The notes beneath the pieces are model-generated. The model was not told where the DNA came from and did no database searches. It saw only the letters and a program-made list of their open reading frames with translations. The position numbers were made by a program, and so were the translations under genes. A DNA stretch of 64,000 nt from JAMXLO01 sp035492535 (GTDB lineage: Bacteria; Pseudomonadota; Alphaproteobacteria; Acetobacterales; Acetobacteraceae). The DNA lies in assembly GCA_035492535.1 (NCBI GenBank), contig DATJJM010000053.1, positions 1-64,000 of the forward strand, given 5' to 3'. Positions 24,902 through 34,095 of the stretch are shown one piece after another. The stretch's first letter is position 1. Each line of letters opens with the position of its first letter.

Positions 24902-26044
24902 TCAGGTAAGGGCCTGTTTTCCCCAGGCTGCGTAGGCGGCCTGGCGGTTGGCGATGTTGTGAGTGAGGACCGTCAGCAGATCGCGGCGTATCGCTGCGAG
25001 CGGGTCAGCGTCGTAGACCGAGCGGGCGCCACAGACCTCGATGAGCTTCTCCACCGCCGCCTGCACCTGATGCTGTGCGTGTGTCATATCGCGCCGAGTG
25101 CGCATGACGAATTCGGGCGGCACAGGCGCGCCATCGGCGATGTGAGCTTCGGCGGCGTCGCGACCTTGGTGCATCGTGAGCGTGGCGGCGTCGATCATCG
25201 CGGCGGCCTCGGCGATCGTTATTTGCACGAACTCACTGGTCGCCATGGCTGTGAGGCCACGTGAAACGCGGTCCCGCAGCGTCTCCAGCGCGACGGCAAG
25301 CGCGTGACGGCCGAGTGCGATGGCGACGGGAGGCAGCGAGTAGTTCACCATCAGACCGCGGGGGGCTCGGACCAACGCATAATCGGTGTGAACGGCGGCG
25401 CCAGGGACGGTGCCGGCGAATAGATCCGATGTCAGGACGACGCGATGGTCGGGGACGAACACGTCGCGCAGCTTCAACGAACGGCTGCCGGTCCCGCGAA
25501 GGCCAAGCACGTGCCAGTCGTCGATGATCTCGATTTCGCTGAACGGAACGAGGACATAGGCGACCGCGGCAGGATCGCCGGGCTTGCCGAGGAAGGCGCC
25601 GATGATCGCCCAGCTTGCATGCGTGCTGCCGCTGGAGAACGGGAAGGTGCCACTGAGACGCCAGCCGCCGGCGGTGCGTTCGGCAGTGGCACGCGGGGCA
25701 AGCGAAGAGGAGGCGAGGGCGCGCGGGTTTGCACCCCATACGTCGATCTGAGCCTGTTCAGGATAGGACGCGAGAAGCCATTGGTGCTCTCCAAGCACGG
25801 CGTAAACCCAGGCGGAGGAGGGGCAGCCTTCCGTCAGCGCCTCGACGATCCGGGAGAATAACGAAAAGCGAAGCTGCAGGCCGCCGAAACGGCGAGGCTG
25901 GATGATGCGCAGGATATTGGCGCGATGGTAATCGGCGATCGTTTCCGCCGGGACGTCACGCTCATCATTCGTGGCGGCCGCGCGGTCTCGTAGCGCGGGA
26001 AGAAGAGTGCGAGCGCCTTCGAGGAGTTGCTCTTCTTCCGTCAC
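24902..26044 (-). CDS. acyl-CoA dehydrogenase-fold flavoprotein, probably monooxygenase-type
   Basis: 380 aa from a GTG at 26044 whose GTGA overlaps the stop of the upstream dehydrogenase gene; a GTG at 26071 would add 9 residues. The N-terminal helical domain (LLPALRDRAAATNDERDVP), the middle beta domain with WRLSGTFPFSSGS and the C-terminal four-helix domain resemble group D flavin monooxygenases such as DszC or HsaA more than true acyl-CoA dehydrogenases. It would need reduced flavin from a partner reductase, which is not encoded nearby. It is probably co-transcribed with the tartrate-dehydrogenase-like gene. Confidence 0.78.
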   Translation of the reverse strand: MTEEEQLLEGARTLLPALRDRAAATNDERDVPAETIADYHRANILRIIQPRRFGGLQLRFSLFSRIVEALTEGCPSSAWVYAVLGEHQWLLASYPEQAQIDVWGANPRALASSSLAPRATAERTAGGWRLSGTFPFSSGSTHASWAIIGAFLGKPGDPAAVAYVLVPFSEIEIIDDWHVLGLRGTGSRSLKLRDVFVPDHRVVLTSDLFAGTVPGAAVHTDYALVRAPRGLMVNYSLPPVAIALGRHALAVALETLRDRVSRGLTAMATSEFVQITIAEAAAMIDAATLTMHQGRDAAEAHIADGAPVPPEFVMRTRRDMTHAQHQVQAAVEKLIEVCGARSVYDADPLAAIRRDLLTVLTHNIANRQAAYAAWGKQALT

Positions 26045-27117
26045 CGGTTCAGGCCGCGTACCGCCTCGCACACCGCACGGGTCACTTCGGCGGTGGTAGC
26101 CTTGCCGCCCAGATCCGGCGTCATGATGCCGGCAGCGCAGACCTGCTCCACCGCACGCATCAGGAGCTCAGCCGCGGGCTTTTCCCCGAGATGTTCCAGC
26201 ATCATCGCGCCGGTCCAGAAGCTGGCGACAGGGTTGGCGATGCCCTTGCCCGTGATATCGAAGGCGCTGCCGTGGATCGGTTCGAACATCGAGGGGCCGC
26301 GGCGTTCGGGATCGACATTGCCGGTGGGGGCGATGCCAAGCGAACCGGCCAGCGCGGCCGCGAGGTCCGACAGGATATCGGCGTGTAGATTCGTGGCTAC
26401 GACTGTATCTATCGTCTGCGGGCGGCGCACCATGCGCATGGTCATCGCGTCGACCAGTTCCTTGTCCCAGGTGACATCAGGGTAGTCGTGCGAGACCAGG
26501 GCGGCGATCTCGTCCCAGAACACCATGCCGTGGCGCTGTGCATTCGATTTGGTGACGACGGTCAGTTTTCTTCGTGGGCGGCTGCGGGCGATGTCGAAGG
26601 CGTAGCGCATGATGCGTTCGACACCACGACGGGTGAAGATGGCAGTTTCGGTTGCGACTTCCTCGGGCAGCCCACGGTGTGCGCGACCACCGTGGCCGGC
26701 GTATTCGCCCTCGCTGTTCTCGCGGACGATGACCCAATCGAGGTCACCGGGCCCGACGTCACGCAGGGGCGAGGTGATGCCAGGAAGGATGCGGGTGGGG
26801 CGGACATTGGCGTACTGGTCCAGGCCCTGGCAGATCGGCAGGCGCAGGCCCCAGAGCGTGACGTGGTCGGGGATGTCGGGATCGCCGACAGCGCCGAAAT
26901 AGATCGCATCGGCGGTGCGCAGCCAGGCCATCGCGTCAGCCGGCATGAAGGAGCCGTGCTTGCGATAGCGGTCAGAGCCCCAGTCATAATGATCGATCGT
27001 GAGGGTGAAGTTGCCATCGCGCACGGCGACGGCGTCCAGCACTTCAAGACCGGCGCTGATGACCTCGGGGCCAATACCGTCGGCAGGGATGGAGGCGATA
27101 CGGTAGGAGCGGGGCAT
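26041..27117 (-). CDS. second tartrate dehydrogenase-like protein (isopropylmalate dehydrogenase family)
   Basis: 358 aa from the ATG at 27117. It shares the layout of the gene at 22714: ASIPADGIGPEV, DHYDWGSDRY, NVRPTRILPGI, IVRENSEGEYAGHGG, VTKSNAQRHGMVFWDE, ATNLHADILSDLAAAL and FEPIHGSAFDITGK. Identity to the first copy is clearly partial, so the two are diverged paralogues, not a recent duplication. It should oxidise a hydroxy-acid with NAD. Longer readings to 27267 add a low-complexity, non-native N-terminus. Confidence 0.86.
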   Translation of the reverse strand: MPRSYRIASIPADGIGPEVISAGLEVLDAVAVRDGNFTLTIDHYDWGSDRYRKHGSFMPADAMAWLRTADAIYFGAVGDPDIPDHVTLWGLRLPICQGLDQYANVRPTRILPGITSPLRDVGPGDLDWVIVRENSEGEYAGHGGRAHRGLPEEVATETAIFTRRGVERIMRYAFDIARSRPRRKLTVVTKSNAQRHGMVFWDEIAALVSHDYPDVTWDKELVDAMTMRMVRRPQTIDTVVATNLHADILSDLAAALAGSLGIAPTGNVDPERRGPSMFEPIHGSAFDITGKGIANPVASFWTGAMMLEHLGEKPAAELLMRAVEQVCAAGIMTPDLGGKATTAEVTRAVCEAVRGLNR

Positions 27118-27357
27118 TCTGTTGGGTTCCCGATGGCGCTGGTGAGTGAGTGGTAGCGCGGCGGCGGGAGAGGGCCAAGGGCATGGATTCCGAAAACGAG
27201 GCTCACAAAGGTTCCGCTCGCAGAGGTGAGTTCGGAACCAGCATTTTCGATGGCGATCCTGCGTCAATGAATTGTTGCTGCAATTGCGACATCCACTTTT
27301 TCGTACAGCGCGTCGGTCGGTTGTTGCACGCTCGTCCGGTGGGCTGTTCGCCTCTGG

Positions 27358-29469
27358 TTACGCTGCGTGAATTCCGATGGCAGGGCTGCCGTCACTGGCG
27401 ATCCCGATCATTGCCGCCTGCATTCCCGCGGCGCGTAAGGCATTCAGGCACGCTTCCGCGCGGTCGGGTGACACGCCAGTAAGCAGGCCGCCGGACGTTT
27501 GCGGATCGACCAGCAGCGGATGGCCGTCGAGAACACGGCGGTTCTCGGATGCCAGGGTGCTTTCCACTCCATGGGCCGCGAGTTCCCTGGCGCCTGGCAG
27601 GGTGGGGATCTGATCCGGCCAAAGCGTTGCAGCGACGTTGGAGGCGTGCAGCATCTCCATCAGGTGGCCGGCGAGGCCGAAGCCAGTGACATCGGTGCAG
27701 GCGACTGCCCCGTGGGCACGCAGGATGCGGGAGGCAGTGGCGTTGCTCTGGCACATGGAGGCGATGGCGGCCTGGAGACAGTAGGCGCGGGTGAGGCCTC
27801 GCATGTGGGCAGCAAGGATGATGCCGGTGCCGAGCGGCTTGGTCAGAATGAGCACGTCGTCAGGACGCAGGCCGGACTTGCGAAGCAGGCGAGTGGGCTC
27901 GGCGAGACCAGTCACCGAGAAGCCGAGCGCTGGTTCGGTGGCCTCAGCACTGTGTCCGCCGACCAGCGAGCATCCGTCGGCGGTAAGGACGTCGGTGGCG
28001 CCGGCGAGCATGTCGGCAAGCTCGGTGCGCATCTTGGCACTGCTTGCCGTGTAGGGGACGGCGGCGATGGCGAGCGCGGTCCAGGGGCGGGCGCCCATGG
28101 CGTGGAGGTCCGAGAGCGCGTGGGCGGCGGCGATCTGGCCAAACACGAAAGGGTCGTCAAGAAAGGCGCGGAAGTAGTCCACGCTCTGGACGACAGCCAT
28201 GCCCGGCGGGGGGAGCATGACGGCGGCGTCGTCGGGGGCGTCCAGGCCAACCAGGACATCGGGTCCGGGGAGACGGGAAACGTTCGCAAGCGCGCCGCTG
28301 AGGATCTCCGCACCAACCTTGGCGCCGCATCCGCCGCAGCGCATAGGTTCGGCGTCCTGCATCGGGGCCATCGGTTCCTGATACATGCGCATCCAGCGGC
28401 GATCGATGCGGTCTTTCCAACGCGCGATTGGTTTGCCGGAGACGGCCAGGCCGTTGCGCCAAGCCAGCGCACTGCCATTGCCCAAACCGAGGATGGCCAG
28501 GGCGTCCTTCTGAGAGCGCCAGCGGCGGAGCGACTCTCCCTTGGCCGCGCGACGAAGGTTTGCGGCGAGCGGCGGCCCGGCGCGGACGGCCCATACGCCG
28601 GCCTTGGGGCGCGAATGTCCCTCGATCGCTGCACAGTCGCCGGCAGCGAAGACGAAATCGTGGCTGACGCTGCGGAGCGAGGTGGAGACACGGACGCAGC
28701 CGGTCTCGTCGCAGGCAAGGCCCGATGCAGCGAGGATCGAGGGGCCTACGACCCCGGTCGCCCAGAGGGCGGTGGCAACCTCGAGAAAGCTGCCATCCGA
28801 GAGTGTCAGTCGGCCGTCGCCCAGTCCCACGGCGCGGACGCCACAGGTGAGTTCGACATTGGCTTCAACGAGTGCAGTGCGGACGGTGGCGCGCGCGTAG
28901 GAAGGTGCGGAACCCAGGGGCTCCGGCGTTTCGCAGATCAGGATGATGCGGGCGCGCTCGCGGTAGCGGTGGGCGAGGGCCAGCGCCAGTTCCGTTCCGC
29001 CGGCGCCGCCGCCCACCACGGCTATGCGGGCGCCAGGGGAGAGTTCCGCTTCCAGCGCGGCGAGGCGGGAAAGGAACTGGCCGATGGGCTTCACCGGCAG
29101 GCCGGCACCCGGCGGCATCGCTGGCTCGCCGCCGATGTCGATCGAGAGGATGTCGAAGGGCACGTCGGGGCGGCCGTGGATGGCCAGTGTGCGGGCGGCG
29201 AGATCGATCGCGGTTGCCTCGGCCAGGAGCAGACGGGCACCGGCGCTGGCAGCCAGCGGGGCGAGGTCGATGTGGGCCTGCTCGAAGGTGTAATCGCCGC
29301 GGATCAGGCCTGGCAGCATGCCGGTGTAGGGCGTCTCTGGTTCACGGCCGATCAGGGTGAGGCGGACGCCGGGCTCGGGCCGCATTGCGAAACGGCGGAT
29401 CACCTCCACATGGGCGTGGCCGGCGCCGAGCAGGACCAGGTCGGTGGTGATCGGCGCGCGTGGCTGCAT
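27358..29469 (-). CDS. selD: FAD-dependent NADH dehydrogenase-like protein fused to selenophosphate synthetase
   Basis: 703 aa from the ATG at 29469. Residues 1-370 are a pyridine-nucleotide-disulfide oxidoreductase/NDH-2-like domain: LVLLGAGHAHVEVIRRF binds FAD, AVVGGGAGGTELALAL binds NAD(P)H, and VFAAGDCAAI is the second FAD motif. Residues from about 375 are SelD: CGGCGAKVG places C381 and K384 in the E. coli C17/K20 arrangement, followed by GLDAPDDAAVM, QSVDYFRAF and TDVTGFGLAGH. It makes selenophosphate from selenide and ATP, while the fused flavoprotein may deliver reduced selenium. No selA, selB or ybbB is in the window. An open frame extends upstream to 31026, but that part is only the antisense of the next gene. 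Confidence 0.92.
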   Translation of the reverse strand: MQPRAPITTDLVLLGAGHAHVEVIRRFAMRPEPGVRLTLIGREPETPYTGMLPGLIRGDYTFEQAHIDLAPLAASAGARLLLAEATAIDLAARTLAIHGRPDVPFDILSIDIGGEPAMPPGAGLPVKPIGQFLSRLAALEAELSPGARIAVVGGGAGGTELALALAHRYRERARIILICETPEPLGSAPSYARATVRTALVEANVELTCGVRAVGLGDGRLTLSDGSFLEVATALWATGVVGPSILAASGLACDETGCVRVSTSLRSVSHDFVFAAGDCAAIEGHSRPKAGVWAVRAGPPLAANLRRAAKGESLRRWRSQKDALAILGLGNGSALAWRNGLAVSGKPIARWKDRIDRRWMRMYQEPMAPMQDAEPMRCGGCGAKVGAEILSGALANVSRLPGPDVLVGLDAPDDAAVMLPPPGMAVVQSVDYFRAFLDDPFVFGQIAAAHALSDLHAMGARPWTALAIAAVPYTASSAKMRTELADMLAGATDVLTADGCSLVGGHSAEATEPALGFSVTGLAEPTRLLRKSGLRPDDVLILTKPLGTGIILAAHMRGLTRAYCLQAAIASMCQSNATASRILRAHGAVACTDVTGFGLAGHLMEMLHASNVAATLWPDQIPTLPGARELAAHGVESTLASENRRVLDGHPLLVDPQTSGGLLTGVSPDRAEACLNALRAAGMQAAMIGIASDGSPAIGIHAA

Positions 29470-29544
29470 GGCGAAGCCTAGCCTGCTTGCGACGAGTCGC
29501 CTGAGCGGCAAGGATGGCGGCCAAAGAGATTGGGGAGCTTCATA

Positions 29545-31047
29545 ATGCGTCGATTCCTGCTGGGGGCCGCGTGCGCGCTTGCTACCGCCGTGCCGGCTGC
29601 CGCGCAGACGTTGCATGTCGCGCTGCGTCAGGACCTGGACGTGTTGGATCCGACGCTGGCCACGACCTATGTCGGGCGGATCGTGTTCGCCGGGCTGTGC
29701 GACAAACTGTTCGACATCGACGAGAAGCTGACCATCGTGCCGCAGCTCGCCACGGGCTACGAGTGGGCGGACGAGAAGACGCTGGTGATCCACTTGCGGC
29801 CGGGCGTGAAGTTCCACAACGGCGAGCCGGTGGACGCGGAGGCGGTGAGGTACACGCTGAACCGCGACCTGACGCTGCAGGGCAGTTTCCGCAAGAGCGA
29901 GATCAGCTCGATCGACCACATCGACGTGATCGATCCGGCGACGGTGCGGATTGTGCTGAAGACGCCGTCGGGCGCGTTCCTGGCGCAGTTGACCGACCGT
30001 TCCGGGATGCCACTGCCGCCCAAGGCGACCGAGCAGGCGGGGAAGGATTTCGCCGCGCATCCGGTGTGCAGCGGGCCGTTCAAGTTCGCCGAGCGCGTGC
30101 CGCAGGATCACGTGACACTGGAGAGGTTCGCCGACTATTGGAACGCGAAGGATGTTCATTTCGATAAGGTGATTTATCAGGTGTTCACGGATTCCTCGGT
30201 GCGGCTGGCGAACCTGAAGGCGGGCAGCAGCGACATCGTCGAGTTCATTGCGCCGACCGATACGGCGGCGGTGAAGGCCGATCCGAAGCTGCGGCTGGCG
30301 GTGTTCGATGCGCTGGGGAATTTGGGGATCACCAACAACCTGGACAACGGGCCGCGCGCAGACACGCCGTATGGCAAGAACGCGCTCGTGCGGCAGGCGT
30401 TTTCCGCGGCGATCGACCGGGCGGCGCTGGTGAATGTGGTGTATAGCGATATGTATGCACCGAGTGTGCAGCCGGTTTCGGCGAGCTCGCCGTTCTATGA
30501 TCCGTCGCTGAAGCCGCCGCCACGCGATGTGGCGAAGGCGAAGGCGCTGCTGAAGCAGGCGGGGGTGACGCTGCCGGTGAAGATGGACCTGATGACGCCG
30601 AACCAGCCGGACCAGTTGCAGGCTGCGGAGGTGATCCAGTCGATGACGGCGGAGGCGGGGTTCGAGGTGCATATACAGGCGGTCGAGTTCGCCTCGTCCT
30701 TGCAGGCGTCGGCGCGGGGGGATTATCAGGCCTACCTGATTGGCTGGTCGGGGCGGGTGGATGCCGATGGCAACAGCTATGCGTTCCTGCGTTCGGGACA
30801 GGGGAACAACGTGAGCCATTACAGCAATCCGACGGTGGATGCTCTGCTGGATGCTGCGCGCGGCTCGACAGACCTGGCGAAGCGGAAGACGGAATACGCC
30901 AAGGTGTGGGAGCAGGTTCAGCAGGATTTGCCGGTGATGTATTTGTACAATCCGCGGAACATCATGGCGATGTCGGTGAAGGTGAAGGGGTTTCGGCCGG
31001 TGCCCGATGGGATGATCCGGCTGCAAGGCCTGGAGATGTCGAAGTAG
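29545..31047 (+). CDS. ABC transporter substrate-binding protein (SBP_bac_5 type)
   Basis: 500 aa from the ATG at 29545, with GGGGAG 9 bases upstream. A Sec signal peptide (MRRFLLGAACALATAVPAAAQ) is followed by a mature domain beginning TLHVALRQDLDVLDP, with the family signature LVIHLRPGVKFHNGEPVDA. It binds a peptide, nickel or opine-like ligand in the periplasm. Its stop overlaps by one base the GTG of a lone DppB-like permease. No DppC or ATPase genes follow, so the transporter must borrow components or is incomplete. Confidence 0.9.
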   Translation: MRRFLLGAACALATAVPAAAQTLHVALRQDLDVLDPTLATTYVGRIVFAGLCDKLFDIDEKLTIVPQLATGYEWADEKTLVIHLRPGVKFHNGEPVDAEAVRYTLNRDLTLQGSFRKSEISSIDHIDVIDPATVRIVLKTPSGAFLAQLTDRSGMPLPPKATEQAGKDFAAHPVCSGPFKFAERVPQDHVTLERFADYWNAKDVHFDKVIYQVFTDSSVRLANLKAGSSDIVEFIAPTDTAAVKADPKLRLAVFDALGNLGITNNLDNGPRADTPYGKNALVRQAFSAAIDRAALVNVVYSDMYAPSVQPVSASSPFYDPSLKPPPRDVAKAKALLKQAGVTLPVKMDLMTPNQPDQLQAAEVIQSMTAEAGFEVHIQAVEFASSLQASARGDYQAYLIGWSGRVDADGNSYAFLRSGQGNNVSHYSNPTVDALLDAARGSTDLAKRKTEYAKVWEQVQQDLPVMYLYNPRNIMAMSVKVKGFRPVPDGMIRLQGLEMSK

Positions 31048-31994
31048 TGCGCGGGCATCTCGGCACGCGCATCGCGCAGATCATCCCGACGCTGCTGTTG
31101 GTCAGCGTCATTGTGTTCTGTCTGCAGCAGTTGATGCCTGGCGATCCGGCGATGGTGATGGCCGGCGAGGAGCGCGGCGATCCTCAGGTGCTGGCGCAGA
31201 TCCGCGCGGAGCTGTGGCTGGACCGGCCGCTACCGGTGCAATACCTGCATTGGATGGGCAACGTGGTGCGAGGGAACCTGGGTTATTCCTGGCGCATCCG
31301 CGAGCCGGTGACGCAGTTGATCGCCGAGAAGCTGCCGGTGACGCTGCAGTTGAGCGCAATGGCTTTTGTCATCGCGGTGCTGATCGGGGTGCCGACAGGG
31401 GTGATCGCGGCGGTGTATCGCAACCGATTCCTCGACTATGTGGCGAACGCGGTGGGGCTGGCGGGGTTATCGACGCCGACGTTCTGGCTGGGGATCATGC
31501 TGATTCTGCTGGTGTCGGTGGATCTGGGGTGGCTGCCGCCCTCGGGCTATGTATCGCTGGCGGAGGACTGGCGACAGTCGCTGGCGACGACGATCATGCC
31601 GGCGTTCGTCCTGGGCAATGCCATCGCGGCGGTCCTGATGCGGCATACCAGGAGTGCCATGCTGACATCGCTGGATCAGGACTATGTGCGGACGGCGCGG
31701 GCGAAGGGGTTGCGCGAGTTTGTCGTGGTGATCCGGCATGCGCTGCGCAATGCACTGATCCCGGTGGTGACGCTGGGAGCGCTGGAATTGGGAACGCTGT
31801 TCTCGGGGGCGGTCCTGACGGAGCAGGTTTTCAGTATCCCTGGCTTTGGCAAGATGATCGTGGATGCGGTATTCAACCGGGATTACCCGGTGGTGCAAGG
31901 AGTCGTGCTGGTCACGGCATTCTTGTACGTCGTGCTGAACTTGCTTGCGGATGTGCTGTATGTGGTGATCAATCCGCGGCTGCGAGGGGCATAG
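31047..31994 (+). CDS. DppB-like ABC transporter permease without its partner
   Basis: 315 aa from a GTG at 31047 that shares its G with the stop of the binding-protein gene. It has the DppB/OppB N-terminal helix and IVFCLQQLMPGDPAMVMAGEE signature, about six helices, the coupling loop around RTARAKGLREFVVVIRHALRN and the SGAVLTEQVFSIPGFGKM block. All expected parts are present and the frame is intact. The usual second permease and ATPase genes are missing; the next gene is on the other strand. Confidence 0.88.
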   Translation: MRGHLGTRIAQIIPTLLLVSVIVFCLQQLMPGDPAMVMAGEERGDPQVLAQIRAELWLDRPLPVQYLHWMGNVVRGNLGYSWRIREPVTQLIAEKLPVTLQLSAMAFVIAVLIGVPTGVIAAVYRNRFLDYVANAVGLAGLSTPTFWLGIMLILLVSVDLGWLPPSGYVSLAEDWRQSLATTIMPAFVLGNAIAAVLMRHTRSAMLTSLDQDYVRTARAKGLREFVVVIRHALRNALIPVVTLGALELGTLFSGAVLTEQVFSIPGFGKMIVDAVFNRDYPVVQGVVLVTAFLYVVLNLLADVLYVVINPRLRGA

Positions 31995-32013
31995 GACTGT
32001 CGCTCACGGTCAA

Positions 32014-32595
32014 TTATGCGGGCAGCTCGTAGCCGATCGCTGATTCGATCTCAATTGTCTTCTTGACGGCGGGGCGGCCCATCATCCGGTCGTAGTGTGC
32101 ATTGAGGGCAGGGAAGTCGCCGGGCGCGGGATTGAGCGAACCTCTGAAACGCCAGAACAGGCGGAACAGGTGGATGTCGGCGATGGTATACTGGCCGATG
32201 GCCCAGTCGCGCTTGCCCAGCCGTTGTTCGGCGATTGTATATACTGTGCGCGCATGGTCCAGGCCCTGGCGGCGGGCGGGATGCACTGTCGAGGCGATGA
32301 AGGACATCCAGGAGATGACCTGCGCTTCGGCCTCCGGGTCGTTGGCGGGAAGCAGGTTGGCGTCCGGATAGCGGCGGGCGAGATACCAAAGGATGGCGGC
32401 GACCTCAGTGAGGACGCGGCCATCGATCAGCAGCGTGGGGACCTTGCCCTCGGGGTTGGTCGCGAGGAAGGCAGGGTCACGATTCTCCTTGCTATGCCAT
32501 GAGAGCGGCTTGGGTTCGTACGGGGCACCGACTTCGTGCAAGGCGATGTGGGCGGCCATCGAGCTTGCACCAGGCGCGAAATACAGTGTCAGCAT
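32014..32595 (-). CDS. glutathione S-transferase
   Basis: 193 aa from the ATG at 32595, preceded by a strong AAGGAG. The thioredoxin-like N-domain has MLTLYFAPGASSMAAHIAL, with Ser/Ala around the usual catalytic Ser position, and the glutathione-binding NPEGKVPTLLIDG with cis-Pro. The all-helical C-domain contains the N-capping IADIHLFR. It conjugates or reduces electrophiles using glutathione. It overlaps by 7 bases the end of the phosphorylase-like gene and is probably co-expressed with it. Confidence 0.9.
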   Translation of the reverse strand: MLTLYFAPGASSMAAHIALHEVGAPYEPKPLSWHSKENRDPAFLATNPEGKVPTLLIDGRVLTEVAAILWYLARRYPDANLLPANDPEAEAQVISWMSFIASTVHPARRQGLDHARTVYTIAEQRLGKRDWAIGQYTIADIHLFRLFWRFRGSLNPAPGDFPALNAHYDRMMGRPAVKKTIEIESAIGYELPA

Positions 32596-33386
32596 CGGGT
32601 GTCTCCTTCTTGAATGAGGCCGCGGGCGGTGGCTGCGATCACGTCGAGGGAAGCACGGGCGCCATCGGCCTCGCCCTTCTCGAAGTCGCCTTCCGCGACC
32701 GCCATTCGATTCGTCACGTGAGCGAAGCAGAGAACGTCGCGCTGGCGGGCCTTGGCGAAGGCGTAGAGCGCCGCGGCCTCCATCTCCACCGCAAGAGCAC
32801 CATGCGCGCGGGCTGCGTCTATGGCGTACTGGGTCTCTCGGTAGGGCGCGTCGGTGGTCCAGGCGGTGCCGCGATGCATGCGCTCTGGCAAGGCGGCGAG
32901 GTGAGGCCACGCCCGATCCAGCAGCGCGGGGTTGGCATGCGAGAAGGTCGATGGCGGCAGGTAATGGTGGCTGGTGCCCTCATCGCGCAATGCTCGGTCG
33001 ATCAGGACGAAATAGGGGGTGGGACCAATGGGGACGATCTGGCCGGCCGAAGTTACACTGATCAGCAACCGGCAGCCTGATACGAAGAGTTGCTCAGCGA
33101 CCAGGACGGCGAAAGGGGCGCCCACGGCGAGACCGACAATGCCGATGGTGATGCCGTTGTGCTCGGTGACGGCCATGTCGGTGTGGTAGCAGGACCAGCC
33201 TTCGCAGCGTCGGGACCGGCCGGCGGCGCGCAGGGCGCGGACAATGTCACCGTCGGGATCCAGGGCGCAGACCGCGGGCACAGGGATGTCGGGCAGGCCG
33301 CGCTGGCGGCGGGCCTCGCGCAACAGGTTCGCCGGCTGAAAGACCGACGGCGCACCGTAGTGCCTTGGCATGGCGGTTCCGTCCAT
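32589..33386 (-). CDS. nucleoside phosphorylase-superfamily protein
   Basis: 265 aa from the ATG at 33386, or 260 aa from the ATG at 33371; neither has a clearly better ribosome binding site. The phosphorylase fold is shown by GIVGLAVGAPFAVLVAEQL, VTSAGQI and the purine/pyrimidine nucleoside-binding segment AVEMEAAALYAFA. Members cleave nucleosides with phosphate or hydrolyse adenosylhomocysteine or AMP. The substrate is not clear here. It is divergent from the DoxX-like gene, about 100 bases away. Confidence 0.84.
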   Translation of the reverse strand: MDGTAMPRHYGAPSVFQPANLLREARRQRGLPDIPVPAVCALDPDGDIVRALRAAGRSRRCEGWSCYHTDMAVTEHNGITIGIVGLAVGAPFAVLVAEQLFVSGCRLLISVTSAGQIVPIGPTPYFVLIDRALRDEGTSHHYLPPSTFSHANPALLDRAWPHLAALPERMHRGTAWTTDAPYRETQYAIDAARAHGALAVEMEAAALYAFAKARQRDVLCFAHVTNRMAVAEGDFEKGEADGARASLDVIAATARGLIQEGDTRC

Positions 33387-33489
33387 TGCGTTCTTCGCTC
33401 CGGGCATGATTAGGCTTGTAACGCCTGGGCACGTCGCAAGACCACCATTGAGGTAGCGGCATGGCCGTTGCCGAGAGGAGACTAACTCG

Positions 33490-34095
33490 ATGCGGCCAAA
33501 TCCATTGAACGATGCCGTGCACTTCCTGACCCAGCCAGGCTGGTTTACGGCGGTGTTCTGGATACTGTTGCTGGCGAGCATCGTCGTCGCAGCGCTGGTG
33601 TGGCGGCGCGATCCGATACAGCGAACGCCCCGCGGCGCGGGGCTCTGGGTGTTGCGCGTGCTGATCGGATCGATGTGGTGGCAGCAAAGCCTTTGGAAGA
33701 TCCCGCCCAACTACGACGGCCTGAAATACTGGATGCAGCAGGAGGCGGCTCATGCGGCGATCGTCTTGCAAGGCGATCTGGTACGCGATGTGGTGTTGCC
33801 GAACCTCAATGTGTTCGGTCCATTGGTCTATCTGATCGAGGTGGCGATCGGGGTGTCGCTGCTGTTGGGTGTGTTCTCGCGGGCCGGGGCACTGCTCGGG
33901 CTGCTGATGGGTCTGAACCTGTGGCTGGGCCTGTATTCGGCGCAGGGCGAGTGGCCGTGGACTTACATGTTCCTGACCGTGATCCAGGGTCTGTTCATCC
34001 TCGATCCGCCTGGGCGCGTGCTGGGAGTTGATGCGTTGCTGTTGCTGCGGCGGCAGGCAGGGCGTGTCCCAGCCGGCCTGATCTGGATCAGCTGA
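33490..34095 (+). CDS. DoxX/DoxD-like integral membrane protein
   Basis: 201 aa, with GAGGAGA upstream of the ATG. About four membrane helices (roughly 18-37, 48-65, 110-150 and 160-175) and the pattern LRVLIGSMWWQQSLWKIPPNYDGLKYW, given here by position 53-79, resemble the DoxX/TQO small-subunit family, which is linked to quinone redox. It opens an eight-gene rightward operon and its stop touches the next ATG. It may link the downstream molybdenum enzyme and cytochrome to the quinone pool. Confidence 0.8.
   Translation: MRPNPLNDAVHFLTQPGWFTAVFWILLLASIVVAALVWRRDPIQRTPRGAGLWVLRVLIGSMWWQQSLWKIPPNYDGLKYWMQQEAAHAAIVLQGDLVRDVVLPNLNVFGPLVYLIEVAIGVSLLLGVFSRAGALLGLLMGLNLWLGLYSAQGEWPWTYMFLTVIQGLFILDPPGRVLGVDALLLLRRQAGRVPAGLIWIS

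Noticed and set aside
29470..31026. An open frame extends the SelD fusion gene by about 500 codons on the minus strand
   Set aside because: The translation is Arg/His/Gln-rich without domains and is the antisense of an intact exported binding protein; the FAD-domain start at 29469 is the natural N-terminus.
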